DNA from: Bacillus sp. X1(2014)
GTDB taxonomy: Bacteria > Bacillota > Bacilli > Bacillales_B > DSM-18226
DNA: 64,000 bases
Assembly: GCF_007678255.1 (NCBI RefSeq)
Contig: NZ_VEED01000003.1
Location: 124,001 to 188,000, forward strand
Reading direction: 5' to 3'
Every line of letters starts with the position of its first letter. The stretch's first letter is position 1. The notes beneath the pieces were generated by a model. That model made no database searches and was not told the origin of the DNA. It was given only the letters and a program-made list of their open reading frames with translations. The position numbers were made by a program, and so were the translations under genes. Below are positions 34,245 through 44,499 of the stretch, in pieces.

Positions 34245-36482
34245 ATGAACAAGAAACAGCCCTATATGAATGCAGGAGCAACCCTTTTATTTGGATTTTT
34301 TGGTTTGCTCTTTTTTGTTTTACTCTTCAGATATTTTTCAATTCAAATCACTGGCGAGGTTGATGGACAGCCTCTTGCTGCAAAGGCACAAGAAAAATAT
34401 AGCAGGGAAGGGAATTTGGCTGCGTTAAGGGGCGATATCTTAGACCGGAATGGCGAAGTAATTGCTGAGGATACCAATGCCTATACGTTAATTGCTATAT
34501 TAGATAAAAAGATGACAACTAATTCCAAAAAGCCTCAGCACGTAAAAGATCCAGAGAAAACGGCAAAAGAATTGGCTAAATATCTAGAAATGGACGAATC
34601 AGAGATTTATAGTATTTTATCAAAAGGAATAAAAAATCATAAATTTCAAGTTGAATTCGGCAAAGAAGGCAGAGATATTACCCACGAAACAAAGAATAAA
34701 ATTGAGAAACTTAAACTTCCTGGCATTACATTTATCCGTGACTCCAAACGCTTCTATCCCAATGGTGTATTTGCTTCCCACTTGGTGGGTTATGCTGACC
34801 GGATTGAGCAGAAGGACAAAAGTATTAAGTCAGTGGGTAAAATGGGCATTGAGAAAAGTTTAAATGATGAATTAACGGGGACAAATGGGAAGGTTAATTT
34901 TGAAAGTGATTTGTGGGGATATATACTACCTGATGGAAAAGAAAAAATTACCCCTGCCAAAAATGGGAATGATGTTTATTTAACCATTGACCAAAAAATT
35001 CAAACCTTTTTAGAAGATGCAATGAACAAAGCAGCAAAGGAATATAACCCGGAAAAAATCATTGCGATTGTGGCGGATCCGAAAACTGGTGAAATATTAG
35101 CAATGGGACAACGTCCTTCTTTTGATCCAAAAACAAAAGAAGGAATTGAAGACGGCTGGCATAATGAAGCGATTGAAACTTCATTCGAACCTGGTTCAAC
35201 CATGAAAATTTTTACGCTTGCTGCAGCGGTCCAGGAAAAGGTGTTCAATCCAAACGAAATCTATCAATCTGGTTCATATCAAGTAACAAAAAGGGATAAA
35301 GCAATTCATGATCATAATTACACGGGATGGGGTCCAATCACCTATCTTGAGGGTGTACAGCGTTCATCAAACGTTGCTTTTGCAAAAATAGCGAAAGAGA
35401 AGCTTGGTTTTGAAAAGTACCGAGAATATTTAACAAAGTTTGGCTTTGATAAGCCCACAGGAATTGACCTTCCCAACGAAACATCTGGGAAAATTCAATT
35501 CACCTATCCGATTGAAAAAATTACTACTGCTTACGGGCAGGGAACAGCAATAACACCCATACAGCAAATTCAAGCTGCAACAGCTATTGCAAATGGTGGG
35601 AAAATGATAAAACCGCATGTGGTTAAAAAAATTGTTAATCATGATACTGGTGAGGTCATTAAATCATCATCCTCTCAAGTTGTTTCAACACCAATCACAA
35701 AAGAAACGGCTAAAGAGGTTCGAGATATCCTTGAAACTGTTGTTACCTCACCAAAGGGTACTGGCGGCCGTTATAAAATTGATGGATACAGTGTTGCTGG
35801 AAAGACGGGAACAGCTAATATCCCTGGACCGAATGGCGGGTATTTACAAGGTGCTAATAACTATATGTTCTCATTTTTAGGGATGGCACCAAAGGATGAT
35901 CCGGAATTAATAGTTTATGTTGCTGTTCAACAGCCTGAATTAGAGGGGCTTGAAACTGGTCAAGGTGCAATTCCTGTTTCGGCAATTTTTAACCCAGTCA
36001 TGAAAAACAGCCTGCATTACTTAAACATTAAGCCTTCTCAGCTTGAAGAGGCAAAATTGAATAAACTAGAAGATTTTAAGGGGAAATCGGTTGCTGAAAC
36101 CGTAGCTGCTCTAAAAGGAAAAGGTATTGAACCTATCGTAATTGGAAAAGGATCAGAAGTTATCAGGCATTTGCCGGAGTCTGGGACAACAGTTTTACAG
36201 GGTGAGAAAGTAATCATACAAACGAACGGTGAAATAATTTCCCCTGATATGACAGGTTGGTCACTTAGAGATGTAATGAAAGTAGCGAATATTGCTGGAT
36301 TAAAGTTAAATTCAAAGGGCAAAGGGTTTGTAACCCATCAAAATATAAAACCGAAAACACATGTTCAAAAAGGAGATTTTTTAATCGTAGACTTAAAGAC
36401 TCCTGAAGAACAGTGGAATCAGGAAAATAATGAAAAAACAAATGCCCAGGAAGAAAATACAGAAGAACAAATCCAGGATTAA
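34245..36482 (+). CDS. pbpB: penicillin-binding protein 2B (division transpeptidase)
   Basis: Class B PBP that cross-links septal peptidoglycan. The 745 residues show an N-terminal membrane helix (about 10-32), a dimerisation domain, a transpeptidase domain with S318 in GSTMK, SSN in QRSSNVAFAK and KTGTA, and two C-terminal PASTA domains (about 600-720) followed by a Glu/Asn-rich tail. It is somewhat longer than the ~716-residue B. subtilis protein. A terminator follows, separating it from spoVD. Confidence 0.95.
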   Translation: MNKKQPYMNAGATLLFGFFGLLFFVLLFRYFSIQITGEVDGQPLAAKAQEKYSREGNLAALRGDILDRNGEVIAEDTNAYTLIAILDKKMTTNSKKPQHVKDPEKTAKELAKYLEMDESEIYSILSKGIKNHKFQVEFGKEGRDITHETKNKIEKLKLPGITFIRDSKRFYPNGVFASHLVGYADRIEQKDKSIKSVGKMGIEKSLNDELTGTNGKVNFESDLWGYILPDGKEKITPAKNGNDVYLTIDQKIQTFLEDAMNKAAKEYNPEKIIAIVADPKTGEILAMGQRPSFDPKTKEGIEDGWHNEAIETSFEPGSTMKIFTLAAAVQEKVFNPNEIYQSGSYQVTKRDKAIHDHNYTGWGPITYLEGVQRSSNVAFAKIAKEKLGFEKYREYLTKFGFDKPTGIDLPNETSGKIQFTYPIEKITTAYGQGTAITPIQQIQAATAIANGGKMIKPHVVKKIVNHDTGEVIKSSSSQVVSTPITKETAKEVRDILETVVTSPKGTGGRYKIDGYSVAGKTGTANIPGPNGGYLQGANNYMFSFLGMAPKDDPELIVYVAVQQPELEGLETGQGAIPVSAIFNPVMKNSLHYLNIKPSQLEEAKLNKLEDFKGKSVAETVAALKGKGIEPIVIGKGSEVIRHLPESGTTVLQGEKVIIQTNGEIISPDMTGWSLRDVMKVANIAGLKLNSKGKGFVTHQNIKPKTHVQKGDFLIVDLKTPEEQWNQENNEKTNAQEENTEEQIQD

Positions 36483-36486
36483 TAGA

Positions 36487-36514
36487 AAATCCCGCTGTCT
36501 TAGCGGGATTTTTC
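36487..36514 (+). terminator. terminator of pbpB
   Basis: 10-bp perfect stem AAATCCCGCT (36487-36496) with its complement (36502-36511), loop GTCTT, then T residues. Confidence 0.9.
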
Positions 36515-36598
36515 CTATCTAATAACCGTAACCAGTGTTCTAAGAGAAAAAGTACAAGCATATAAATGAACGATAGAAAAAGGAGGGTCGTTCAAACT

Positions 36599-38518
36599 AT
36601 GCGTGTTTCAAATGTTACCGTTCGTAAACGATTAATGATTGCACTATTCATTGGTATTCTCACCTTCTTAATTATTGATGTCCGGCTAGGATATGTTCAA
36701 TTTGTCCTTGGTGATTGGTTAACAGCAGGTGCTAAAGACTCTTGGAGCCGTAATATTCCCTTTGAACCTGAACGAGGAGAAATTGTTGACAGGAATGGGG
36801 TACCGCTTGCAACAAATATTAGTACTCCAACCGTCTGGGTTGTTCCAAGACAAATTAAAGACCCGGCAACAACAGCGGAAAAGCTTGCTTCCGTTTTAAA
36901 TATGTCAAAAGAAAAGGCTTATCGGGATATTACCCTGAAAGAAAGGATTGTTCGGATTAAGGAAGGTAGAAAAATTTCACATGAAAAGGCTAAGGAAATC
37001 AGGTCATTAGGACTTGAAGGTGTCTATATTGGTGAAGATTCTAAGCGGCATTATCCAATGGGAAGCTATCTATCACATGTTCTTGGGTTTGCAGGAGTGG
37101 ACAACCAGGGGTTGATGGGCTTAGAGCAATATTATGATAAAGAGCTAAGTGGTGAACGGGGTTCAGTTAAATTTTATGCAAATGCTAAAGGGGAAAGAAT
37201 GAACGATATGGCAGATGATTATGAGAAGCCGACAAACGGTCTCGCATTGAAGCTGACAATCGATTCAAAAATCCAAACAATAGTGGAAAGAGAGTTGGAT
37301 ATCGCGGACGCAAAATATAACCCAGACGGGATTGTTGCCATTGCAATGAACCCGAACAGTGGAGAGATATTAGCCATGTCGAGCAGACCGACCTTTGATC
37401 CAGCTAATTTTCAAAATGTACCACAAGAGGTTTATAACCGAAATCTCCCTGTATGGTCAACATATGAACCAGGATCTACTTTTAAAATTATTACCCTGGC
37501 AGCAGCCTTGAATGAAGGAAAAGTAAATTTAGAAAAGGAACATTTCCATGATTCAGGGTCGGTTCAGGTAGCGGGAGCCAGGTTAAAGTGTTGGAAACGA
37601 GGCGGTCACGGCGATCAGTCCTTTTTAGAAGTTGTACAAAATTCCTGCAACCCTGGGTTTGTCGAATTAGGACAAAGACTTGGGAAAGAAAAATTGTTTA
37701 AATATGTGAAGGATTTTGGTTTTGGTCAGAAGACCGGTATTGATTTACAAGGCGAAGGAACGGGAATTTTATTCAATTTAGATCGTGTAGGGCCAGTTGA
37801 ACAGGCAACGACAGCCTTTGGACAAGGAGTATCAGTAACACCTATCCAGCAGGTTACGGCTGTATCTGCAGCCATTAATGGCGGGATATTATATAAGCCG
37901 TATATTGCAAAAGAGCTCGTAGATCCAATTACAAACGAGGTCGTAATGAGAAATTCCCCAGTTGAAAAACGCCGGGTAATCACTGAAGAAACTTCAAAAG
38001 AAATCCGCCATGCTCTTGAGAGTGTAGTTGCCCAGGGGTCCGGTGGAAGGGCATTTGTTGATGGTTACCGAGTAGGAGGAAAAACTGGAACAGCCCAGAA
38101 AGCGAAAAACGGGAGATATTTAGAAAATAACTTTATCGTTTCCTTTGTTGGATTTGCTCCCGCAGATGATCCACAAATTGTTGTCTATGTGGCAGTCGAT
38201 AATCCAAAAGGAGTTACAGCCTTCGGTGGTACAGTCAGTGCTCCAATTGTTGGTAATATAATGAAAGATAGTTTGAGCCAGATGGGGATTAAACCTCGAA
38301 AGGGTCAAATTGAAAAGGAACTGAAATGGCCAGATACACCGTTAATAAAATTACCGGATTTCACAGGATTAACAAAAATGGAGCTAATGGATCAACTGAT
38401 AAACCTAAAAATTGATGCTAGTGGTGAAGGTGATGTAGTCGTAAGACAATCTCCCGAAGCAGGTGCCAAAGTTAAAGAAGGGTCAAAAATTAGGCTTTAT
38501 TTTGGTCAAGAAGATTAA
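36599..38518 (+). CDS. spoVD: stage V sporulation protein D (sporulation-specific PBP)
   Basis: Class B transpeptidase for spore cortex, a paralogue of PbpB that works with SpoVE. The 639 residues start MRVSNVTVRKRL, with a membrane helix (about 12-32), the active serine near residue 293 in GSTFK, SCN in QNSCNPGFVELG, KTGTAQ, and one C-terminal PASTA domain (about 580-638). ATG 36599 is chosen by homology; the strong GGAGG lies 12 nt upstream, a long gap. It is probably transcribed from its own sigma-E promoter in the 84-bp spacer, but none could be fixed with certainty. Confidence 0.94.
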   Translation: MRVSNVTVRKRLMIALFIGILTFLIIDVRLGYVQFVLGDWLTAGAKDSWSRNIPFEPERGEIVDRNGVPLATNISTPTVWVVPRQIKDPATTAEKLASVLNMSKEKAYRDITLKERIVRIKEGRKISHEKAKEIRSLGLEGVYIGEDSKRHYPMGSYLSHVLGFAGVDNQGLMGLEQYYDKELSGERGSVKFYANAKGERMNDMADDYEKPTNGLALKLTIDSKIQTIVERELDIADAKYNPDGIVAIAMNPNSGEILAMSSRPTFDPANFQNVPQEVYNRNLPVWSTYEPGSTFKIITLAAALNEGKVNLEKEHFHDSGSVQVAGARLKCWKRGGHGDQSFLEVVQNSCNPGFVELGQRLGKEKLFKYVKDFGFGQKTGIDLQGEGTGILFNLDRVGPVEQATTAFGQGVSVTPIQQVTAVSAAINGGILYKPYIAKELVDPITNEVVMRNSPVEKRRVITEETSKEIRHALESVVAQGSGGRAFVDGYRVGGKTGTAQKAKNGRYLENNFIVSFVGFAPADDPQIVVYVAVDNPKGVTAFGGTVSAPIVGNIMKDSLSQMGIKPRKGQIEKELKWPDTPLIKLPDFTGLTKMELMDQLINLKIDASGEGDVVVRQSPEAGAKVKEGSKIRLYFGQED

Positions 38519-38543
38519 TGTAACTAAAAATTCATGTAAGTAG

Positions 38544-38578
38544 AGGCGGTCGGAATGATTTCCGCCGCCTAATTTTTT
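38544..38578 (+). terminator. terminator of spoVD
   Basis: Stem AGGCGG-CGGAA with TTCCGCCGCCT (38544-38570, one bulged T), loop TGAT, then AATTTTTTC. Confidence 0.85.
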
Positions 38579-38708
38579 CATTAAGCTTTGATTACTAAAT
38601 AGCAAAATAAAATGTTTTAATGTAAAATAAGATGGAACTTTCTTAAGAGGAATTTCCAGTGTGAAAATTAGTCATATGTATGTACGGTTATGAGAGGATT
38701 TGAGAGAA

Positions 38709-40169
38709 ATGAATCTACAAAAGCTGCTTAAGAATTTGCATCTTCTAGTTCCTCATCTAGGTGAGGATCCAGAGATAACTTCGATTGAGAACGATAATCG
38801 GAAGGTGCAAAACGGGAGCTTATTTATTTGTATTAAGGGATACACAGTAGACGGTCATGATTTTGCTGAATCTGCTGTGCAAAGCGGGGCAGCAGCTGTA
38901 TTAGCTGAACGTCCGTTATCACTAGATGTACCTGTCATTCTTGTTAAAGATACAACGAGAGCAATGGCAGTGCTAGCTGATGCTTTTTATGAGCAGCCAA
39001 CGAAAAACCTGCACTTGATCGGAATTACCGGAACAAACGGGAAAACAACCACCAGCCATTTAATTGAGAAAATATTCGCCGATGCCAATCAAAAAACAGG
39101 TCTAATTGGCACGATGTATACTAAAATAGCTGACAAGACGATTGAAACTAAAAACACAACCCCGGAAAGTTTAACACTTCAAAAAACCTTTAGACAAATG
39201 GTTGAAGCAGGTGTTGATATAGCAGTAATGGAGGTTTCCTCACATGCGTTAGATCTTGGCAGAGTTCATGGCTGCGATTATGATGTGGCTGTGTTTACAA
39301 ACCTTACGCAGGACCATTTGGATTATCATAAAACAATGGAAGAATATAAGCGTGCAAAGAGTTTATTATTTGCCCAGCTGGGTAATACATTTGATCACCA
39401 AAAACCTAAATTTGCCGTTTTAAATGCTGACGACCCAGCTTCTGATATGTATCGCAGGTCGACGGCTGCACATGTTATTACATATGGAATCGACAATAAA
39501 GCTGATCTTCAAGCGAAGAACATCCAAATGACTTCTTCAGGTACCCAGTTTGAGCTTGATGTCCAATCGGAAAAATATCCAATTAAGATGCAATTAATTG
39601 GTAAATTCAGTGTTTATAATGTTTTAGCAAGTATTGCGGCTTCCGTTGTGTCCGGCATTGATATTAAGGCAGTTATCCAGTCGATCGAAAGTGTAAAAGG
39701 CGTATCAGGCCGATTTGAGCTTGTAAATGCAGGACAGGATTTTACGGTTATTGTTGATTATGCCCATACACCTGACAGTCTTGAAAATGTATTAAAAACG
39801 GTTCAGCATTTTGCTAAGAAAAAGGTTTTCGTTATTGTTGGCTGTGGTGGCGACCGTGATCGAACGAAGAGACCGTTGATGGCTAAAATAGCATGCCAGT
39901 TGGCCTCAGATCCAATCCTAACTTCGGATAACCCAAGAAGTGAGGACCCGCTAGCAATATTAAAGGACATGGAAGCAGGAGTGCAAGGTTCAGCATACCG
40001 AATGATCCCTGACCGCAAAGAAGCGATCCAAACTGCTATTCGAGAGGCATCAGCAGGTGATGTGATTTTAATTGCAGGTAAAGGCCATGAAACCTATCAA
40101 ATTATTGGCAATGTGGTTCACGATTTTGACGATCGGTTGGTTGCTCGGGAAGCGATTGAGGGGAGATAG
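38709..40169 (+). CDS. murE: UDP-MurNAc-L-Ala-D-Glu--meso-diaminopimelate ligase
   Basis: Adds meso-diaminopimelate to the peptidoglycan precursor, with ATP, in the cytosol. The 486 residues have three Mur-ligase domains: N-terminal UDP-binding (about 1-100), central ATPase with [14 protein letters not shown] (near 107-120), and C-terminal amino-acid domain with the DNPR signature (SDNPRSEDP) that selects diaminopimelate over lysine. ATG 38709 is preferred; a TTG 9 bp upstream is only 1 nt from AGGA. An unusual Mur N-domain gene follows after 2 bp. Confidence 0.95.
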   Translation: MNLQKLLKNLHLLVPHLGEDPEITSIENDNRKVQNGSLFICIKGYTVDGHDFAESAVQSGAAAVLAERPLSLDVPVILVKDTTRAMAVLADAFYEQPTKNLHLIGITGTNGKTTTSHLIEKIFADANQKTGLIGTMYTKIADKTIETKNTTPESLTLQKTFRQMVEAGVDIAVMEVSSHALDLGRVHGCDYDVAVFTNLTQDHLDYHKTMEEYKRAKSLLFAQLGNTFDHQKPKFAVLNADDPASDMYRRSTAAHVITYGIDNKADLQAKNIQMTSSGTQFELDVQSEKYPIKMQLIGKFSVYNVLASIAASVVSGIDIKAVIQSIESVKGVSGRFELVNAGQDFTVIVDYAHTPDSLENVLKTVQHFAKKKVFVIVGCGGDRDRTKRPLMAKIACQLASDPILTSDNPRSEDPLAILKDMEAGVQGSAYRMIPDRKEAIQTAIREASAGDVILIAGKGHETYQIIGNVVHDFDDRLVAREAIEGR

Positions 40170-40171
40170 CT

Positions 40172-40615
40172 ATGTATTTAGCTTTAAAAGACTTGATAAG
40201 TCTATTTGAGAATAGTCGTGGAGTCAAAGATAACCTGCTATTTTTTACAGTTTGCGACCAAGCTCACACAGCACAGCCAAAAGGATTATTTGTATCATTA
40301 ACTAAAAACGCAGGGGAACTTTCTGAGGCAATTTCTAACGGAGCAATAGCCGCGATTTGGGAGCAAGGACATGAAGTTCCAAGGTATACACCGAACCATT
40401 TTCCAATATTCTATACACCAGACCCGGCAGATGCGATTGTAACTATCCTAAATCGTTATATTGAAAAATTAAATGGAGAAACAGATAAAATTATGGAAAT
40501 AACTAACTTTAAATTTACAAATAAAAAACTTCTTAATAAAAATAAAGAAACATATGATATAGCTGTGATGTTAAACGAAATTACTAGCAAATACGACGCT
40601 GAAAGGAGGGAATAA
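40172..40615 (+). CDS. stand-alone Mur-ligase N-terminal-like domain protein (possible murF remnant)
   Basis: Protein of 147 residues that appears to contain only the UDP-binding N-domain of a Mur ligase. The order [20 protein letters not shown], then [34 protein letters not shown] (residues about 24-96) follows the MurE/MurF N-domain pattern. It stops where the ATPase domain would begin: there is no GTNGKTT loop and no C-terminal domain. The last 45 residues are Lys/Asn rich and unlike the family. It fits tightly between murE (2 bp) and mraY (1 bp) and keeps a clean frame, so it is probably expressed. Function unknown. Confidence 0.7.
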   Translation: MYLALKDLISLFENSRGVKDNLLFFTVCDQAHTAQPKGLFVSLTKNAGELSEAISNGAIAAIWEQGHEVPRYTPNHFPIFYTPDPADAIVTILNRYIEKLNGETDKIMEITNFKFTNKKLLNKNKETYDIAVMLNEITSKYDAERRE

Positions 40616-40616
40616 A

Positions 40617-41591
40617 ATGCTCGAGCAAGTTATTTTCTTCACAATAATTATGGGATTTCTTATCTCGGTATTGCTTTCTCCAGTTTTTATTCCCTTCTTA
40701 AGAAGGTTGAAATTTGGACAAAGCATTCGTGAGGAGGGGCCAAAATCCCATCAAATAAAATCAGGCACCCCCACCATGGGTGGTGTAATGATTTTATTTT
40801 CGATTGTAATTACAACAATTGTAATGACAGGTAAGTTTTCTGAACCGACGGTTAAAACTTATTTGCTGCTTCTTGTTACACTTGGTTTTGGATTGCTTGG
40901 GTTTTTAGATGATTTTATCAAAGTTGCTCTTAAAAGGAATTTAGGATTAACTTCTAAACAAAAACTGGCAGGTCAAATCATTATTTCAGTAATTTTTTAT
41001 CTTATTTATAAACAACAAGGTTTTTCTACCGAAATAAGCATTCCCTTTTCGGATTCCACATTTGATTTGGGATGGTTTTTCATTTTCTTCATCATATTCT
41101 GGTTAGTTGGCTTTTCCAATGCTGTTAATTTAACAGATGGACTGGATGGATTGGTGTCAGGCACCGCTGCTATTGCATTTGGTGCACTTGCTGTCCTTGC
41201 GTGGAATCAATCTCAGATGGAAATTGCGATATTTTCTGTGGCGGTGGTAGGCGCTGTACTAGGATTCTTGGTATTTAATGCCCATCCTGCTAAGGTTTTT
41301 ATGGGAGATACAGGTTCACTTGCACTCGGTGGTGCGATTGCAACGATTGCTATTCTTACCAAGCTTGAAATTTTACTCATTATCATTGGTGGAGTATTTG
41401 TCATTGAAACGTTATCGGTTATTTTACAGGTTATTTCCTTCAAAACGACTGGTAAACGGATTTTCCGTATGAGCCCATTACATCATCATTATGAATTAGT
41501 AGGCTGGTCGGAATGGCGGGTGGTCGTCACTTTTTGGAGTGTAGGATTAATTCTTGCGATACTAGGAATCTATATTGAGGTGTGGTTATAA
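40617..41591 (+). CDS. mraY: phospho-MurNAc-pentapeptide transferase (lipid I synthase)
   Basis: Integral membrane enzyme that joins UMP-activated muramyl-pentapeptide to undecaprenyl phosphate, making lipid I. The 324 residues have about ten helices and the family motifs [18 protein letters not shown] (near 41-58), FLDDFIK (near 97-103), [15 protein letters not shown] (near 168-182) and the HHHYE loop near the C-terminus. The ATG follows AAAGGAGGGAATAAA. murD begins directly after the stop. Confidence 0.97.
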   Translation: MLEQVIFFTIIMGFLISVLLSPVFIPFLRRLKFGQSIREEGPKSHQIKSGTPTMGGVMILFSIVITTIVMTGKFSEPTVKTYLLLLVTLGFGLLGFLDDFIKVALKRNLGLTSKQKLAGQIIISVIFYLIYKQQGFSTEISIPFSDSTFDLGWFFIFFIIFWLVGFSNAVNLTDGLDGLVSGTAAIAFGALAVLAWNQSQMEIAIFSVAVVGAVLGFLVFNAHPAKVFMGDTGSLALGGAIATIAILTKLEILLIIIGGVFVIETLSVILQVISFKTTGKRIFRMSPLHHHYELVGWSEWRVVVTFWSVGLILAILGIYIEVWL

Positions 41592-42944
41592 TTGAAACAG
41601 ATTAACTCTTTTAGTCATAAAAAAATTCTTGTCCTAGGTTTGGCGAAAAGCGGGGTAACAGCTGCTGCCCTATTACATAAGCTTGGTGCATTTGTAACTG
41701 TTAATGATAAAAAGCCATTTTCGGAAAATCCAGAGGCTCAGGGATTACTAGAGCAAGGAATTAAAGTAATTTGTGGTGATCACCCTATTGAGCTGCTTGA
41801 CGAAGGATTCCAGTTAATTGTCAAGAATCCTGGTATTCCATATAACAACCCAATGATTTCAGGTGCTATAGAAAAAGGGATCCCTGTAATTACTGAGGTC
41901 GAACTTGCTTATGAAATATCTGAAGCACCATTTATTGGGATCACAGGGACCAATGGGAAAACAACAACGACAACCTTGGTTTATGAAATGCTAAATGAGG
42001 GTCAGAAACACCCGTTAATCGCAGGGAATATTGGTACAGTGGCATCAGGGGTAGCCGAGGAGGCAACGGCAGAGAATACAATTGTCATTGAATTATCTTC
42101 CTTTCAGTTAATGGGAATTGACACGTTTAAACCTAAGATCGCTATACTTACTAACCTTTATGATGCCCATTTAGATTATCATGGGACAAAAAAGGAATAT
42201 ATTGCTGCAAAGGCAAACATTACAAAAAATCAAACTGAAGTTGACTATCTTATTGTTAATGCCGATCAAGAAGAAACATTAGAAGTTGCACGTCACTCTA
42301 AGGCCAGAATTATTCCTTTTTCGACAAAGAAGAAGCTGACTGAAGGTGCATATCTATCTAATGGCTGGATTATGTTTAATAATGATAAAGTAATGGAAAT
42401 TGAGAATATCGCTTTACCGGGCAATCACAATCTTGAAAATATCTTATCTGCTATGGCTGCAGCAAAGCTTTCATGTGTAGAAAATGGCGCCATCCAGCAG
42501 GTTCTCCGAACCTTTACTGGTGTCAGGCACCGTCTGCAATACGTAAGAGAAGTGAACGGAAGAAAGTTTTACAATGATTCGAAAGCAACGAATATTTTAG
42601 CTACGATTAATGCCTTGGCTGCTTTTGAAGCTCCGGTTATTCTCCTTGCGGGTGGTTTGGATCGCGGAAATGAATTTGATGAACTACTTCCTTATTTAAA
42701 AAATGTAAAAGCAATGATAACCTTTGGGCAAACTGCACCTAAAATGGAACGCATTGGGAAGGAAGCGGGAATAAAACGAATCAAGCGTGTCGATAATGTT
42801 GACAAGGCTGTGCCTGAGGCTTATCGATACTCTGGATCAGGTGACGTGATATTATTATCTCCGGCATGTGCGAGCTGGGATCAATATAAAACTTTTGAGG
42901 TCAGGGGAGACATTTTTATCGATGCCGTGCATAAGCTTAAGTAA
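41592..42944 (+). CDS. murD: UDP-MurNAc-L-alanine--D-glutamate ligase
   Basis: Adds D-glutamate to UDP-MurNAc-L-Ala with ATP in the cytosol. The 450 residues comprise an N-terminal Rossmann-like domain ([19 protein letters not shown]), a central ATPase domain with [12 protein letters not shown] (near 116-127) and a C-terminal domain with [16 protein letters not shown]. The TTG start is immediately adjacent to the mraY stop, its GAGGTG ribosome site lying in mraY. It is the last gene of the murE-murD block before an 80-100-bp spacer and spoVE. Confidence 0.96.
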   Translation: MKQINSFSHKKILVLGLAKSGVTAAALLHKLGAFVTVNDKKPFSENPEAQGLLEQGIKVICGDHPIELLDEGFQLIVKNPGIPYNNPMISGAIEKGIPVITEVELAYEISEAPFIGITGTNGKTTTTTLVYEMLNEGQKHPLIAGNIGTVASGVAEEATAENTIVIELSSFQLMGIDTFKPKIAILTNLYDAHLDYHGTKKEYIAAKANITKNQTEVDYLIVNADQEETLEVARHSKARIIPFSTKKKLTEGAYLSNGWIMFNNDKVMEIENIALPGNHNLENILSAMAAAKLSCVENGAIQQVLRTFTGVRHRLQYVREVNGRKFYNDSKATNILATINALAAFEAPVILLAGGLDRGNEFDELLPYLKNVKAMITFGQTAPKMERIGKEAGIKRIKRVDNVDKAVPEAYRYSGSGDVILLSPACASWDQYKTFEVRGDIFIDAVHKLK

Positions 42945-43047
42945 GGGCTTGTCTTAGTCGTAAAGTACACTATTTAAGTGCACTTGAGAATAAAACAAAA
43001 ATAGAGGTTCTGCTTAGCCCTAAAACTAGCAGTTGAGGTGTATGGTG

Positions 43048-44148
43048 GTGCCGACAAAGAGAACAACTCCTGATTTTATTTTAATGATTGTAACATTCAC
43101 GCTTCTGGCAATAGGACTTATCATGGTTTACAGCGCAAGTGCTATTTGGGCTGAATATAAATTTAATGATTCCTTTTTCTTTGCAAAAAGGCAAACTCTT
43201 TTTGCCGGAGTTGGAGTTGCTGCCATGTTTTTCATAATGAACATCAATTATTGGACGTGGCGGACCTGGTCAAAGACCTTTCTACTTGTTTGTTTTGTTT
43301 TACTTATTCTTGTGTTAATTCCTGGGATTGGAAATGAAAGAAATGGTTCTCGTAGTTGGATTGGTGTAGGAGCCTTTTCAATCCAGCCTTCGGAATTTAT
43401 GAAACTGGCAATGATTGCTTTTTTGGCTAAGTATCTTTCCGAACGGCAAAAGTTGATTACTTCGTTTAAAAAGGGTCTTATTCCTTCATTAGGACTTGCT
43501 TTTCTAGCCTTTTCAATGATCATGCTTCAACCGGATTTAGGCACAGGCACGGTGATGATGGGAACCTGTGTTGTGATGATTTTTATTGCAGGTGCTCGTG
43601 TAAGTCATTTTGCCTTTCTGGGACTGATAGGGGTCGCTGGATTTATTGGTCTTATTGCCTCCGCTCCATATCGAATTAAACGGATCACATCTTTTTTGGA
43701 TCCATGGTCGGATCCGTTAGTAACAGGATTTCAAATTATTCAATCACTCTATGCGATTGGTCCTGGCGGATTGTTTGGGCTCGGACTTGGCGAGAGCAGG
43801 CAGAAGTTCTTCTACCTGCCTGAACCTCAGACAGACTTTATCTTTGCGATTCTTTCTGAAGAACTAGGATTTATTGGTGGTTCATTCATATTACTTTTGT
43901 TTGCACTGTTGTTATGGAGAGGGATTCGAATCGCATTAGGTGCACCGGATTTATATGGCAGTTTTCTAGCAGTAGGAATCATCGCCATGGTAGCGATTCA
44001 GGTTATGATCAATATTGGTGTTGTTACAGGTCTTATGCCTGTTACAGGCATTACCTTGCCATTTTTAAGCTATGGAGGTTCTAGTTTGACCTTGATGTTA
44101 ATGGCGATTGGTGTTCTCCTTAATATCAGCAGGTATTCGAGATTATGA
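43048..44148 (+). CDS. spoVE: stage V sporulation protein E (SEDS glycosyltransferase for cortex)
   Basis: SEDS-family lipid II polymerase of the FtsW/RodA group, which builds spore cortex with SpoVD. From GTG 43048 it has 366 residues, exactly the B. subtilis length, and about ten membrane helices. Family features include MVYSASAIWA, the PSEFMKLAMIAFLAKYL loop, MLQPDLGTGTVMMG with the catalytic aspartate, and the C-terminal GITLPFLSYGGSSL. GAGGTG lies 7 nt upstream; ATG 43042 and GTG 43045 are close alternatives. A terminator and a repeat follow. Confidence 0.93.
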   Translation: MPTKRTTPDFILMIVTFTLLAIGLIMVYSASAIWAEYKFNDSFFFAKRQTLFAGVGVAAMFFIMNINYWTWRTWSKTFLLVCFVLLILVLIPGIGNERNGSRSWIGVGAFSIQPSEFMKLAMIAFLAKYLSERQKLITSFKKGLIPSLGLAFLAFSMIMLQPDLGTGTVMMGTCVVMIFIAGARVSHFAFLGLIGVAGFIGLIASAPYRIKRITSFLDPWSDPLVTGFQIIQSLYAIGPGGLFGLGLGESRQKFFYLPEPQTDFIFAILSEELGFIGGSFILLLFALLLWRGIRIALGAPDLYGSFLAVGIIAMVAIQVMINIGVVTGLMPVTGITLPFLSYGGSSLTLMLMAIGVLLNISRYSRL

Positions 44149-44149
44149 A

Positions 44150-44189
44150 CCTTCACCCTGTTTAGCGGCAGGGTTCTTTTTATTTTTTG
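44150..44189 (+). terminator. terminator of spoVE
   Basis: ACCCTG (44155-44160) pairs with CAGGGT (44169-44174), with GAAC/GTTC extending the stem, then CTTTTTATTTTTT. Confidence 0.75.
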
Positions 44190-44194
44190 GTAAG

Positions 44195-44337
44195 TTAAAC
44201 TAGTCTGTTGATTTCCACTCCAGGCACGTGCGGTTTGCGGGCGTTGCGGGGAGCCTTCTCGGCACTTTTTGCGCCTGTGGGGTCTCCCTGCCCCGTACTC
44301 CCGCAGGAGTCTTCGCGCCTTCCGCTCCAATCAACAG
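44195..44337. repeat. GC-rich palindromic repeat, copy 3 (inverted orientation)
   Basis: 133-bp element (44205-44337) with ends CTGTTGATT and AATCAACAG. Internally it is the reverse complement of copies 1 and 4 (for example TGGGGTCTCCCTGCCCC against GGGGAGACCCC). It is preceded by TTAAACTAGT (44195-44204), as is copy 2. It lies between spoVE and murG, and no coding function is likely. Confidence 0.85.
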
Positions 44338-44499
44338 AGTGGCATAATCAGTAATCAACATTAACACAGCCTTAATTAAAAAAATTAAATCATATTTTTA
44401 CATTTAGATAACATTCTTTTTTCATTTGCGTTATTTCGATTGTTTTTATAGTAAGATAGGGTAGGCATTAGGTGTTAAATAGTTAATGAGGTGGAAAAA

